NCBI GenBank assembly: GCA_002049455.2
Contig: KV918966.1
Location: 1-64,000, forward strand
Length of the DNA: 64,000 nt
Source: Porphyra umbilicalis
Taxonomy: Eukaryota > Rhodophyta > Bangiophyceae > Bangiales > Bangiaceae
Direction: 5' to 3'
Shown here piece by piece: positions 42,143 to 52,374 of the stretch. Numbering within the stretch: the stretch's first letter is position 1; each line of letters opens with the position of its first letter. Made by a program: the position numbers and the translations under genes. The notes under the pieces were generated by a model. It saw only the letters and a list, made by a program, of their open reading frames with translations. It searched no databases and was not told the origin of the DNA.

Positions 42143-45100
42143 TCAGCAAAGCCCCATGGCCTCGACATGCTTGTCGTGCTTGGTCTTGCCGAGCTCCTTC
42201 GTCATCGGGTCCGCCACCATGTCGTCCGTTGCACAATGCTCCAGTGTCACCTTGTCCGTCGTGATGGCCTCGCGCACAAAGTGGTAGCGAATGTCGATGT
42301 GCTTAGTGCGCTTGTGCTCGACGGGGTTCTTGGAGAAGTCAATGCACCCGCTGTTGTCGACGTTGATGTTGATCGGCCCGCCCCAGATCGCTGTCCGCAG
42401 CCCTTGAGTTGCCACGCTTTGCACGAGCTTGTTGAGCCAAACAGCTTCCTTGCTGGCCTCACAGAGAGCCATGTACTCGGCTTCCATTGTCGACAGCGCC
42501 ACCGTCTTCTGCAACTTAGTACCCCAGCTGACGGCTGCTCCACCAAAGATGAAGGTGAAGCCCGTCGTAGAACGTCGCGTCTCGTGGTCACCCGCCCAGT
42601 CGGCATCACTAAAGCCTTGTAGAACACAGGAAGAGTTCTTGTCGAAGACCAGCCCCTTGTCCATCGAACCCTTGACGTACCGTAGAACGCGCTTGATCGC
42701 CGCCCAATGCTCCTTGCCGTAGCAAGAAACAAACCGACTCAGCTCTCCGATAGCGAGGGCGAGGTCAGGACGTGTCCCGACCATCAGGTACATCAGACTG
42801 CCGACGGCTTCGCGGTAGGGCAGCGCGTCGTCGCTCTCGTCGGCCTTGACCAGCTGCAGGCCCACCTCCAGCGGCGTTCCGATCGGGTTGCACTCCGCCA
42901 TCCCGAACTTCTCCAGCACTTGCGCCGCTTACTTTCCCTGCGACAGCTTGAGGGTGCCCAACGCCTTGTCACGCCTAATCTCTAGCCCGAGGATGACCTT
43001 CGCCTCGCCCGGGTCCTTCATCTCAAAACGCTTGTGCAGAGCGTCCTTAATCTTGTAGATCGCCGCCAGGCTTGATGCCACCAACAGGAGATCGTCGACG
43101 TACACCAGGACGATGTTGATTTCGCCGTCATCCATGAGGAGGTAGAGGCATGCATCCGGGTCAATGTTGTCAAACCCCTGCGACTTGAGGAAGTCGTCGA
43201 GCTTGGCGTACCACATCTTGGGAGCTTGCTTCAGCCCATACAGCGCTTGGAGGAGACGACACACTTTGTCAGGATACGTCGGATCGACATAGCCGTCTGG
43301 CTGCTCCATGTAGACCTCCTCGTCAAGGTCGCCGTTGAGGAATGCCGTCTTGACGTCCATCTGATGTAGCTCCCACCCGTTCGCCGCCGTCATCGCCAGG
43401 ATGCATCGAATGGTGGTGAACTTTGCCACCGGCGCGAACGTCTCGTTGAAGTCGAGCCCCTTGATCTGCCGGTTCCCCATGAAGCACAGGCGCGCCTTGT
43501 GACGCGTCGTGTTGTTCCCGTTCTTTTCGACCTCGTTCTTGACCTTGTAAACCCACTTGCCCTTCAGCACACGTCGAATGGCCGGGCGATCCGTCAAGCG
43601 CCAAGTCTTGTTCTTGCGGATGGCCTCCATCTCCTCGTCCATGTCAATTTGCCGCTTAGCCGATTCCTGCCCTTGAACAGCTTGCACGTACGTCGTGGGC
43701 GCCTCGTGAGCAACCAGGCTCACCGGGCGCCAGTACTCGACAGGGGGTCGCCGCGCTCTGCCGCTCCGACGCAGCGTGTCTTGAGAGCCGCCACAACCTT
43801 GATTGTCGTGCGCGGACTTGTCAGATCCATCGTCTTGCTTGTCATCCTTGTCGTCATTGTCAGCATCCACGTCTCTGCCGTCGCTTTCAGAGCGCAAACC
43901 CGTCTCGACTCCGACGTTTTCGTCTCCGGGAAGCTCCTCTGCAACTTCTGCCACCTCGCTTACGTTCGTCTCGGCGAACACGACGCTTCGTGCCTTGAAG
44001 ACCTTGCCGTCGTCGAGTATGACCTTGTACGCCTTGCTGCCGTCGGGATAGCCTAAGAAGACGCCCTTCGCCGCCTTGTCGCCAAACTTGCCGTCGATGT
44101 GACTCTTGTGCAGCACCACCCAGCATGTCGACCCAAACACCCGCATGTGGCTTACGTCGGGCTTATTTCCGGTCCACAGCTCAAAAGGCGTCTTGCCTCC
44201 GGGAAGCGCCCGGCTGGTGACGCGGTTCTTGATGTAGACCGCCGTCTTGATGGCATCCGCCCAAAAGTCTTGATCGACGTCCTTGTGTCGAATCATGGTG
44301 CGAGCCATCTCCACGAGAACTCGGTTGAGCCGCTCAGCAACCCCGTTCTGCTGCGGCGTGTCGGGTACCGTGGTCTGGTGCGTCGTGCCGTTCTCATCAT
44401 GAAGAGCCTTGAATGCATTCGACACATACTCGCCGCCATTATCGGAGCGTAGGATCTTGATCTTGGTTCCCGTGTGCAGCTGGGCTTTCGTCAGCCACTG
44501 CTTGTACTCCGAGAGCAGATCGCTCTTCTTCTGCAGGAAGACCACGTCTGTCCAGCGGGAGAAGTCGTCAGTGAAGGTGCCAAAGTAGAGCGCACCGCCA
44601 CGCGACGGCTCCGACATTGGCCCGCCCAGGTCCGAGTGCACGAGCTGCAGGCGCTTGCTGACTCGACCTCCTCCTGCACTAGGCATAGGCGTCATAGCTG
44701 CCTTCCCATACACGCACGGCTCGCAGACGTCCTTGACCGCCATGGAAGAGCACTTGAGTCCATTGATGTCCTTGTTCTTGATCATCCGCTTAACGCCAGC
44801 CACGTTGACGTGCCCAAGGCGCTCATGCCAAAGCTGAAGGGAGGCCACCGCAGCAATATCCAACAGTGGGGCCATGTCCAGGTGGTAGAGCCCACTCTTC
44901 CGCGTGCCGCACGCAGCGACCTTGTCGCTAATCTTGATTATCGTCTTACCGCCCTTGAATGACACTTCCGCACCACGTTCCTCCATCATGCCGACCGACA
45001 TGAGGTTGAAGCCCATGGTAGGAACATGGAGTACCTTCTCCAACTTAATCTTGCGCGTCTTGCCGTGAACGATGACATTGAGCACGACGGTTCCGACGCC

Positions 45101-46069
45101 CGCCGTGGCTACGGACCCCTTGTCACCCATGGTGACGCTGTGTCCCGTGGTCGTCTGGTAGTCGTCGAAGCACCCGCGCATCCAGCACATGTGTGCAGAC
45201 GCCGCAGAATCGACAAGCCACGACTTGGAGATGTCATCGGTGTCAGCCGCATTGCCCACCAGACAGATGGCGTCGTCGCTGTCGCTACCATCGTCAGCCG
45301 CAATCGCGGCCACCTTGTCCTGTCTCTGCTTCTTGGCCTTGAGCTCTGGGCAATCGTGAGAGATATGCCCAAACTTATGGCAGTAGTAGCACTCGATCTT
45401 GGAGAGGTCACCACGGCGGCCTTGACCTCGATAGTTGGCGCCGACGAGTGCCATGTCGCCAATGCGCTTCGTCGCCGGTGACTTGTCCGCCTGCCGCCGC
45501 TCCTCCTGAAGCAAGCGGCTCTTGACAAAGTCGAGGCTTAGCTCGTCCTCGCCCTTGGCGTCGAGAGCCACCAGCAGGTTCTCGTACTTGGACGTCAGCC
45601 CGTTCAGGACGCTCATGGCAACGTCCATCTCCGTCACCTCGCCGCCCATGGCCGTGAGATTCTCGCCGAGGTTGCGCACGCGGTTGATGTAGCCCAGCAT
45701 GCCCTCACCGACGGTCATTTCGACGGTGTAGAACTCGCGTCGCGCCTTCATCTTGTTCATCAAACTCTTGCGCTGGAAGACACCTTGCAGCGTTGACCAC
45801 ATTTCCGCCGTCGTCTTGCAGCCCGCCACGTGCTCGAGCTGCTCAGATCCAAGGGTGAGCCCGATGATGGCGCTCGCCTTCGTGTCTCGACGCTTCCACA
45901 CCGCCATCTCGCGGGCATCTGCGTCCGTCGGCTTGCCGTCTTCGTCAAGCATATCGTCCAGGTCGCGCAGCGCGAGGACCATTTTAATGCGCTGACGCCA
46001 CTCGTGGAAGTTCGTCTCCGTCAACTTGTCGATCTTGATGCCGCCCATGCCGGCAGCGCCTCCGTCCAT
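42143..46069 (-). pseudogene. Copia 1 gag-pol polyprotein with one in-frame stop
   Basis: From ATG 46069 (MDGGAAGMGGIKIDKL) 1,046 codons run to a TAA at 42929-42931; the same frame then continues to 42143, total about 1,308 codons. Domains in order: copia-type gag; zinc knuckle CYYCHKFGHISHDC; protease WLVDSAASAHM (Ala in place of the usual Gly in D-S-G); pre-integrase LWHERLGHVN; integrase with D in LVHSDLGGPM, D in LRSDNGGEYVS and E in GVAERLNRVLVE; RT with FNETFAPVAKFTT and YVDDLLLVAS; RNase H with STMEAEYMALCEASKE and KHIDIRYHFVRE. The stop falls between RT and RNase H. One nonsense mutation is the only visible defect, so inactivation seems recent; readthrough cannot be excluded. Confidence 0.92.
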
Positions 46070-46217
46070 GATGTCTTCTTGTCGTAGCGCCCGACCTTGC
46101 CGAGCCGTTCGCCTTGACCGTCACGTCCTTGAACCACCTTGACCTCGTCCTCATCGCACTTGCCACGACCGCCGCGACACCAGCTGGCACACCTTGCTCT
46201 TGTCACAGCCCCGGCTC

Positions 46218-46231
46218 TGGGCCCATAACCT
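46218..46231 (-). other. Copia 1 primer-binding site (internal tRNA-iMet type)
   Basis: The minus strand next to the 5' LTR reads GGTTATGGGCCCAG. This is complementary to the anticodon stem-loop of initiator tRNA-Met (CUGGGCCCAUAACC), the half-tRNA primer known from Drosophila copia, not to a tRNA 3' end. Confidence 0.8.
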
Positions 46232-46648
46232 GTTGAATCGCAGTGGGGATAGGGGTTGGGGGACCACGTTGAAGTGATTGAGTGGCTTGAGCTTGTGTGT
46301 GTGTGTGCGAACGTGCTTTGTTGGTTGTCCTAAGGTTCGCCCGCCTCTCCCAACCGAGAGCACCTCTCAAATAGTCCCCACCGGCCCAAGTGCTCCCCCC
46401 TCTCGCGCCCACACCGACGCCCACGCCCTCCCACTAAATCGAATCACTCACCAAATCAAAAGCCACTAGAGCAAAGCGAAGATCAAATCCAAAACATGCC
46501 AAAAGTAACGCCCCAAGATGACCCAACACAAATGTGTGCAACTTGACCACGTTTTGCAAATGTACCATGTGGGGTACCATAAGGGTCACCGATCATCATC
46601 CATCCGCGAACCGCCAGTGGAGTCGGCGACGAGCATCACAGTCCAACA
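46232..46648 (-). repeat. Copia 1 5' LTR
   Basis: 417 bp copy of the LTR, flanked on the right by GCTGG at 46649-46653. Confidence 0.92.
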
Positions 46649-46653
46649 GCTGG

Positions 46654-48109
46654 GACCGCGTCCAACATGCTGCTGCCCGGCGCCAAGCCGACGCACACGC
46701 GGGCGCCCGAGTGGTCCGGGTCCCGACGGCTTCTTGCTGTACGAGGAGGATGTCAAGGTGTGGCTGCACATGAAGACGCTGCCCGACGACAAGAAGGGCG
46801 GAGTGATGCGCCTGGCGCTCAGCGGTGTCGCGAAGGAGGCGGCGCGTAACGTCGGCATCGACCACCTCGTCCTCCCGACGGGGTACCAGACGCTCCTCGA
46901 GTGCCTCCGCCTCATCTTTGGCGGGAGCGAGTCGCAGCGCGGGCACGACGCGCATCGCACGCTCAAGGCCTTGTACCGGGGCTCGCGGCAGATGGAGGAG
47001 TACTTCGCCACCATCGGGCAGGCGCTCGTCCAGTGCCGCATCAACGGGTACTCGATGTCCTGCAAGACGGCCGCCGCCATCGTCCTCGACCAGGTGGGAC
47101 TGGATGCCAATCAACAAGCGTCCAAAAAAGCGGCCGCGGCGGTGCTCACCCTCAAGGGTAGCGACACACTCAACGACGTCCTGCTATGTCCGGACGTGGG
47201 TTGTCGCCGGCCATCTTCCCCTGCTGCTCGGTCGTGCGACAATGGCGTCCTTGGGGGTGGTGCTCGACGTTGCCGCCTGCCAAATGGAGGTGAAGGCGCT
47301 TGGGGTGGAGGTCCCCTTGTCCATGTCCGCCGCCGGCCACCTGACGATCAACGCGCTCGACAGCCACGCCGCGGCGGTCGTGCGGTCGGTCGCCAAGGAG
47401 GTGGCGGCCACGGCGATGCCCGCTCTGGTCGCATCCGCGACGCGATCGGTCGACGCGGGCGCGGCGGCCCCTCCGACGCGCAGCTCCAGCGCGGCGCCGC
47501 GCGTGCGCCTGCCGCCAGCCTTGCTGCCGCCTCGCGCCCGGGGCACGCGGCGCCCGTGCCGGCGTCGACGCGCCAGGGGACGGAGCCGGCCTCGCCACAC
47601 ACGCCGTCCCGGTCGACGGCCGTAGCCGACGTGGGGGGTCCCGGCCCTCGGGCGCCGGTGCCGGCCACCGTCGCGTCGTGTTCGGGTGCGGACGAGCGTG
47701 CCGCGTGCGTTTTAGGGGCGGGGTCGACGCACGACCCGCGCGTGCCGGCGCTCCGCGCCTTCGTCCTCGCCGCTGTCGTTACCAGCGACACGCCTGACCT
47801 GCACCGAAAGGCGTTCAAGCTGCACACCCAGTACGTGCATTGCTCGGCCGCCCGCCTCAATGAGCTGCTGCGGACGGCGGGTGCGTAGGACGCCAAGGTG
47901 TTCGAGGCGGTGACGGCGGCAGTCGACGGGTGTGACGCCTGCAAGCTGACGGCGTCCCGCCCGCCGCGTCCGCCGGTGGCCGTCCCCCGGGCCCTGCAAT
48001 TCAATGACACGGTGGCAGTTGACCTGGCTCAAGTGGCCCCCATAGGTGCCTTTCTTCACATGGTGGACTTGGGCACCCGGTTTTCCAAAGCCGTCGCGAT
48101 TGCCAATAA
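46654..48109 (+). pseudogene. Copia 3 gag (second part), protease remnant and integrase zinc finger
   Basis: Gag continues with LLYEEDVKVWLHMKTLPDDK and a helical capsid-like part to about 47160, after a frameshift near 46720. Then, in another frame, only the second half of a retropepsin fold is left (SLGVVLDVAACQMEVKALGV, ending SAAGHLTINAL); the D-S/T-G half is missing, which points to a deletion near 47190. From 47778 the integrase N-terminal finger is seen (HRKAFKLHTQYVHCSAARLN ... GCDACKLTASRP), with a TAG at 47886-47888 inside it. The first integrase Asp is in VAVDLAQVAPIG. At 48109 a MITE breaks the frame. Confidence 0.75.
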
Positions 48110-48699
48110 TGCCCAGTCTACACGGCGAGCGACGTGAACGTGATTCGGCGCCAATATGAACATAAGTCCGCCAAAAAACACGTGATGTGGCGCCGTCTTT
48201 CTTTACGGCACGCACGAACACACTGTGCCAGAAGTTTATGGTCAGATCTGGCAGGGGGCGGGACGCGTGTGTCCCCGCCCCTGCCCCCTCTGGCTGACGC
48301 GTGTGACACCGACGCAGCGAGGGCTCATACGTGGCTGCACCAAGCAGGCGTCTCTCGAGAACTGACGGGTCTCCCATCTCTTGATCCGAGTGGTGCAGTC
48401 GTGAGGAGCCTTCTCGTCCAATCATTTCTGCGAAAGCCAAAAGACGCAAACGGCATATTGCTTTCCAAACACGTTCACGTGCGCGAGATATAAAAAAAAA
48501 TCTCGCGCACGTGAACGTGTTCGGCTTGAATGCGCCGAATGAGCCTGTTTCGGCTCGTAAGTCCTTTGTGTGCGGGATCGCATGGTCGGCCGGATTGGGT
48601 CTAAAAGTATTAGTGTGATTGGGGTGTGATTGGAACGAAGCGCTCCCATTGGCTAGCACGTGTCTGAGCACGCCGTGCACGCGCCGTGTAGACTGGGCC
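48110..48699. mobile_element. 590-bp MITE in the copia 3 integrase, TAA target duplication
   Basis: Ends (T/G)GCCCAGTCTACACGGCG in inverted orientation at 48110 and 48699, flanked by TAA (48107-48109 and 48700-48702). A TAA duplication fits PIF/Harbinger mobilisation. Removing the insert plus one TAA restores the integrase frame exactly. The interior has a perfect hairpin: AACACGTTCACGTGCGCGAG(A) at 48468-48488 pairs with 48501-48521 across a 12-nt A-rich loop. No coding capacity. Confidence 0.88.
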
Positions 48700-48702
48700 T
48701 AA

Positions 48703-51123
48703 GGAGGCGATGACCGTAGCTCGTGCCTTGCTCGCGGGCTGGTTTGTGCACCACGGCGCTCTCCGCGCCCTTCTCGCGGACCCTGGTGCCGAGTTCAACA
48801 ACGCTGTCTGGCGCATCGTGGCCGAGCGTCACAACGTTGCGGTCCTCTCCACGGCGGTGCAGGCGCACTGGTCAAACGGTGTCGTGGAGCGGCACAACCA
48901 GACCCTTAAGACGATGGTGACAACGACGGCGCTTGACCACATCCATGTCGACGCGCAGGAGCTCCTTGACCTCACCTGCCATGCCAAGAACAGCATGGGG
49001 AAGCACAACGGCGCCAGGCCCTACCAGTTGATGTGCGGTTCGACGCCCCGCGTGCCAACGGCGCTGATCGACTCGCTGCCGGCTTTGAGCGCCCGTCGGG
49101 TGCCGGGTGACGGGGCGCTTCACGCCCACCTCGACCTGCTTCACGCCGCTCGGTCTGCCCACACGCAGGCCGAGGCTGCCTCTTCCCTGCGTCGTGCGTA
49201 TGCCCACAATGCCGCCAATGTTCCTGTCAACACGTTCATGGTCTGCGACGCCGTCTACTTCTGGACGGACGGGGTGGGGGTGGGACGCGGCGGGTGGCAA
49301 GGTCCAGCGCACGTCACGGACGTGGCCGTAGCCAAGGATGAGGTCCGCCTCCAGTATGGGCACCTCTGGGTCAACCGGGCCTCGAGCCAAGTCCGGCCTG
49401 TCGGCGCGGGGGCTGGCTCGACGCCTGCCACACCGCCGGTGCACGATGGCGCGCCGTCGTCCGACGTGCCGCTGCCGTCGTAGGGCGTGCCGGATGCAGA
49501 GGATGCGGCGGCGGACGCTCCGGTGGAGGAGGTCGCGGCGGAGGACGCGGGCAGTGAGTCGGACGCCTGCTCCTCCTCGAGTCTCGCGGACAGGACGGCG
49601 TCCATGATGACGGGCGTCCAATCGGCTCTGGACCGCCTCGCTGCCGAGTCCGTGTCAGCGGGCCGTGCACGCTCGCCCTCCGCCCCTGTGTGGGCCGGAC
49701 GTACTCGGGGCGGGTCGCGGCCTGTCCACTTTGCCTCGGCGGATGACCCCGCGCCGGGCGGCGGTGCCGCCGTGACCATTGAGCCGCTTGTTACTTCCCC
49801 CAAGCACGCGGAGGAGGACTTTGCCCTGAAGCGGTTTGGGTTCCAGCAGCGTGCCATCAATCGCCGCGCTCCGACCGCAGAGGTGAACGCGGTCCGCCAA
49901 CGCAATGTGGAGGACGCCCTCATGGCCGTCATCCCTGGCCCTGACACTCTGGCGTCGGCGCTGCGGCGTACGGGCGTTACCACGCACGAGGCGTTTGTGA
50001 CGCGGCGCGAAATGCGGCGGCGTGCGGAAGTCCCCATTGCGGAGGCGGGAGCCGCGTTTGACGCCGCCATCATGGATGAGCTTGCGGCGTGGGCTGACCT
50101 GGCTGTCTATACCGAGGTGCCCTACGACGGCCGGGTGGTCTTGTCTACCCGGTGGGTGCTGACGGTCAAGGAGCCCGACGCGCCCACCAGCCCACCGCGT
50201 CGCAAGGCCCGGCTGGTGGTCCGGGGCTTTCAGGACCCAGAGCGTGACAACGTGGACAGCACGTCCACGACGGTGTCCCGCGCGACGTTTCGCGTCGCGC
50301 TCTCCGCCATGGTGACTCACGGGTTCATTCCCAGGACGTTGGACGTGCGCACTGCCTTCCTCCAGGGGACGCCCCTTGACCGCCCGACGCCGGTCTACAT
50401 CCGGCCGCCTCCGCAGGCGCGGGTGCCATCCGGCATGGTCTGGCGGCTGCGCAAGTGCGCGTACGGTCTTACGGACGCTCCGCGACGCTGGTACGACAGC
50501 ATGCTCCGGCTGATGGTCGCCCTTGAGCTGCGTCACTCGTCCCTCGACCACGGCCTGTTCACGTCCCACGCCCAAGGTCATCTTGTCCTGGTGGTCGCCG
50601 TCCACGTTGACGACTTTCTCTTTGGTGGTACGGCTCCGGCGGTGGAACGCTTTGAGGCGGCGCTGCGTCGCTCGTTTGTTACCGGGCCGACCAATTCGGG
50701 GGACTGCACGTTCACGGGCGTGCCGGTGCGCACCGCGGTGGACGACGATACGGGCGACCTGACTGTGCGGGCGGACCAGGAGCAGCATGTCGACAGCACC
50801 GACTGCATTGACATTCGCCCCGCGCGCAAGTCGACCCCCGACGCCCGCCTGCTCCCTGCCGAGCTGACGGCCTACCGGCGGGCTACTGGCGCCCTGCTGT
50901 GGGCCACTGGGCAAACTATGCCGTACTTGGCGTGTGCGGCCACGACCTTGGCGCGTCGCTTCGGTAGCGCCGACGTCTGTGAACTTAAGATTGCCAACTG
51001 GGTGGTTGCTGCTCCCAAGGCCGCTCGCGCGCTTCCGCTCGTCCTCCCGGCGATGTGGGGGCGCCAACGCGTGCGCCTCTTTGTGGACGCCTCCAGTGTA
51101 AAGACCGGGATCCCAACGGCGCA
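48703..51123 (+). pseudogene. Copia 3 integrase core, reverse transcriptase and RNase H start
   Basis: Integrase continues with the second Asp (ALLADPGAEFNN) and Glu (NGVVERHNQTLK). The frame meets a TAG at 49481-49483 in the linker and goes on in the same frame. RT (about 50090-50790) shows LDVRTAFLQGTP, RLRKCAYGLTDAPRRWY and the catalytic VHVDDFLFGG. The RNase H start is visible in VRLFVDASSVKTG, the first acid of the fold. At 51123 copia 2 is inserted; the rest is at 57094-57559. The integrase and RT catalytic residues are intact, so the defects are stops and insertions only. Confidence 0.88.
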
Positions 51124-51496
51124 TGTGAAGTCGGTGTGGTCAAGTGGGTGCGTTGTTTTACTATGGCAGAGGTCCTGGGCCGTGTCCAGCCACCTAATGT
51201 ACCCCAGGCGGCCCCAGGACAGGTCGTCGGGCAGCCCGCGCTCGGAGCACACCCACGTGCCTCAGTTCTCAGTGCGCGCGGGCCGCGGCGCACCTCCCAG
51301 AACGGGGCATGCACCTCCCCACACAAGTCCCCCCCCCCGAGCTCACCCCAGCAGAGAGTGCCCACTACGAGACCAACAAATCAAGTACACACGAGTACAA
51401 AACATACAACAAGTGCATAGGTAAATACCCAAGACTGAGTCCCAATGCTCAACCGGGTAAGTACAGACAAATGGAGTTGCTGAGCCATGCTCAACA
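51124..51496 (-). repeat. Copia 2 3' LTR
   Basis: 373 bp, minus-strand TGTTGAGCATGG...GACTTCACA. The internal side at 51497-51506 gives the minus-strand purine tract TTGGGGGGAG, the likely polypurine tract. Confidence 0.94.
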
Positions 51497-51596
51497 CTCC
51501 CCCCAATTACATTGTGACGGTTCCGGAGTCCGGATGCAAGGTAGCCCGGCTTCCGGCTTACAGCTTGATTTGGCTTCCCGATCGCCGCTGCTCGGG

Positions 51597-52276
51597 CCCG
51601 GGCTGTAGCAGTACAGCCCTCCTCGGGAAGCCATATCAGTTTTGGGCTGTACTGATACAGAACCCCCCCTCCCCGACTTGGCCGCAAAACGCGATGTGGG
51701 CCAAAAAACCGCTCACCGCCAAGTCGACAACCGCCGACTCGGACAGCATCAGAGCACCCGCCAGCCGACCGCCAGGCCGCCGCAAGCCGCCCAACCGCCG
51801 CAAAGTCGACGCAAACCGCCGACTTGGTAGAGACGCATGAAGCTGAGCTGTATCAGTACAGCCCTCCCCCCGCCACTTAAAACAAAACAAAACGATGTCC
51901 GCCAAGTCCGCCTCGGTCGACGCGGACAGCATCGGAGAAGCCCTTAGCCGACCGCCCGACCGCCGCAGGCCACCCAGTCGGCGTAAAGGCGACGCAAGCC
52001 GCTGCCTTCGTAGCGATGCAAGGGCCTGGAGCTGTATCAGTACAGCCGTAACGGCTACCGCCCAGCCGAAAATCGAATTGACGCGGTCGTCCAATGTTGA
52101 TCGGATCGTCCGACGAAACGTTCGGTAGACATCGATTCGACCGGCCGCCCCCGACTCGTTCGGCGAAACGTCGACTTGATCGACGAATTTCGGCACGAAT
52201 CCGACTCGGGCTGTATCAGTACAGCCCGCCGACAATCGGATCCCGATTCCGAGGAGGGCTGTACTGATACAGCCCA
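51597..52276. repeat. Copia 2 3' untranslated region with six GGCTGTA-TCAG-TACAGCC palindromes
   Basis: Palindromic motifs (stem GGCTGTA/TACAGCC, 4-nt loop) lie at 51601-51618, 51645-51660, 51846-51863, 52030-52047, 52209-52226 and 52257-52274; two are in the opposite loop orientation. Between them an approximately 185-bp unit (CCGCCAAGTCSRC ... GACGCAAGCCGC type) is repeated in tandem with divergence. The array lies between the polyprotein stop and the 3' LTR, so it is in the element RNA. Confidence 0.8.
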
Positions 52277-52374
52277 GCCCCCGACTTCGCCGTAAACCGC
52301 CCAATCGACCCGCAGCCGTTCGGGGCCGCCGACACCGCCACTCCGCCGCCAACCGCCGCCCCCCCCGAGGGGGC

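Larger units (their letters stand above)
41690..46648 (-). mobile_element. Copia 1: Ty1/copia element nested in the gag of copia 3
   Basis: LTRs at 41690-42107 and 46232-46648 flanked by the 5-bp GCTGG (41685-41689 and 46649-46653). Minus orientation. LTRs differ by about six substitutions and one G. Nearly full coding capacity with a single stop. The same LTR family is found at 34059. Confidence 0.95.

Noticed and set aside
49655-51124. 489-codon minus-strand frame
   Set aside because: Antisense shadow of the copia 3 reverse transcriptase.
51601-52274. CRISPR-like reading of the regularly spaced palindromes
   Set aside because: Spacing is irregular, the intervening DNA is itself repeated, the orientation varies, and it lies inside a eukaryotic retrotransposon.
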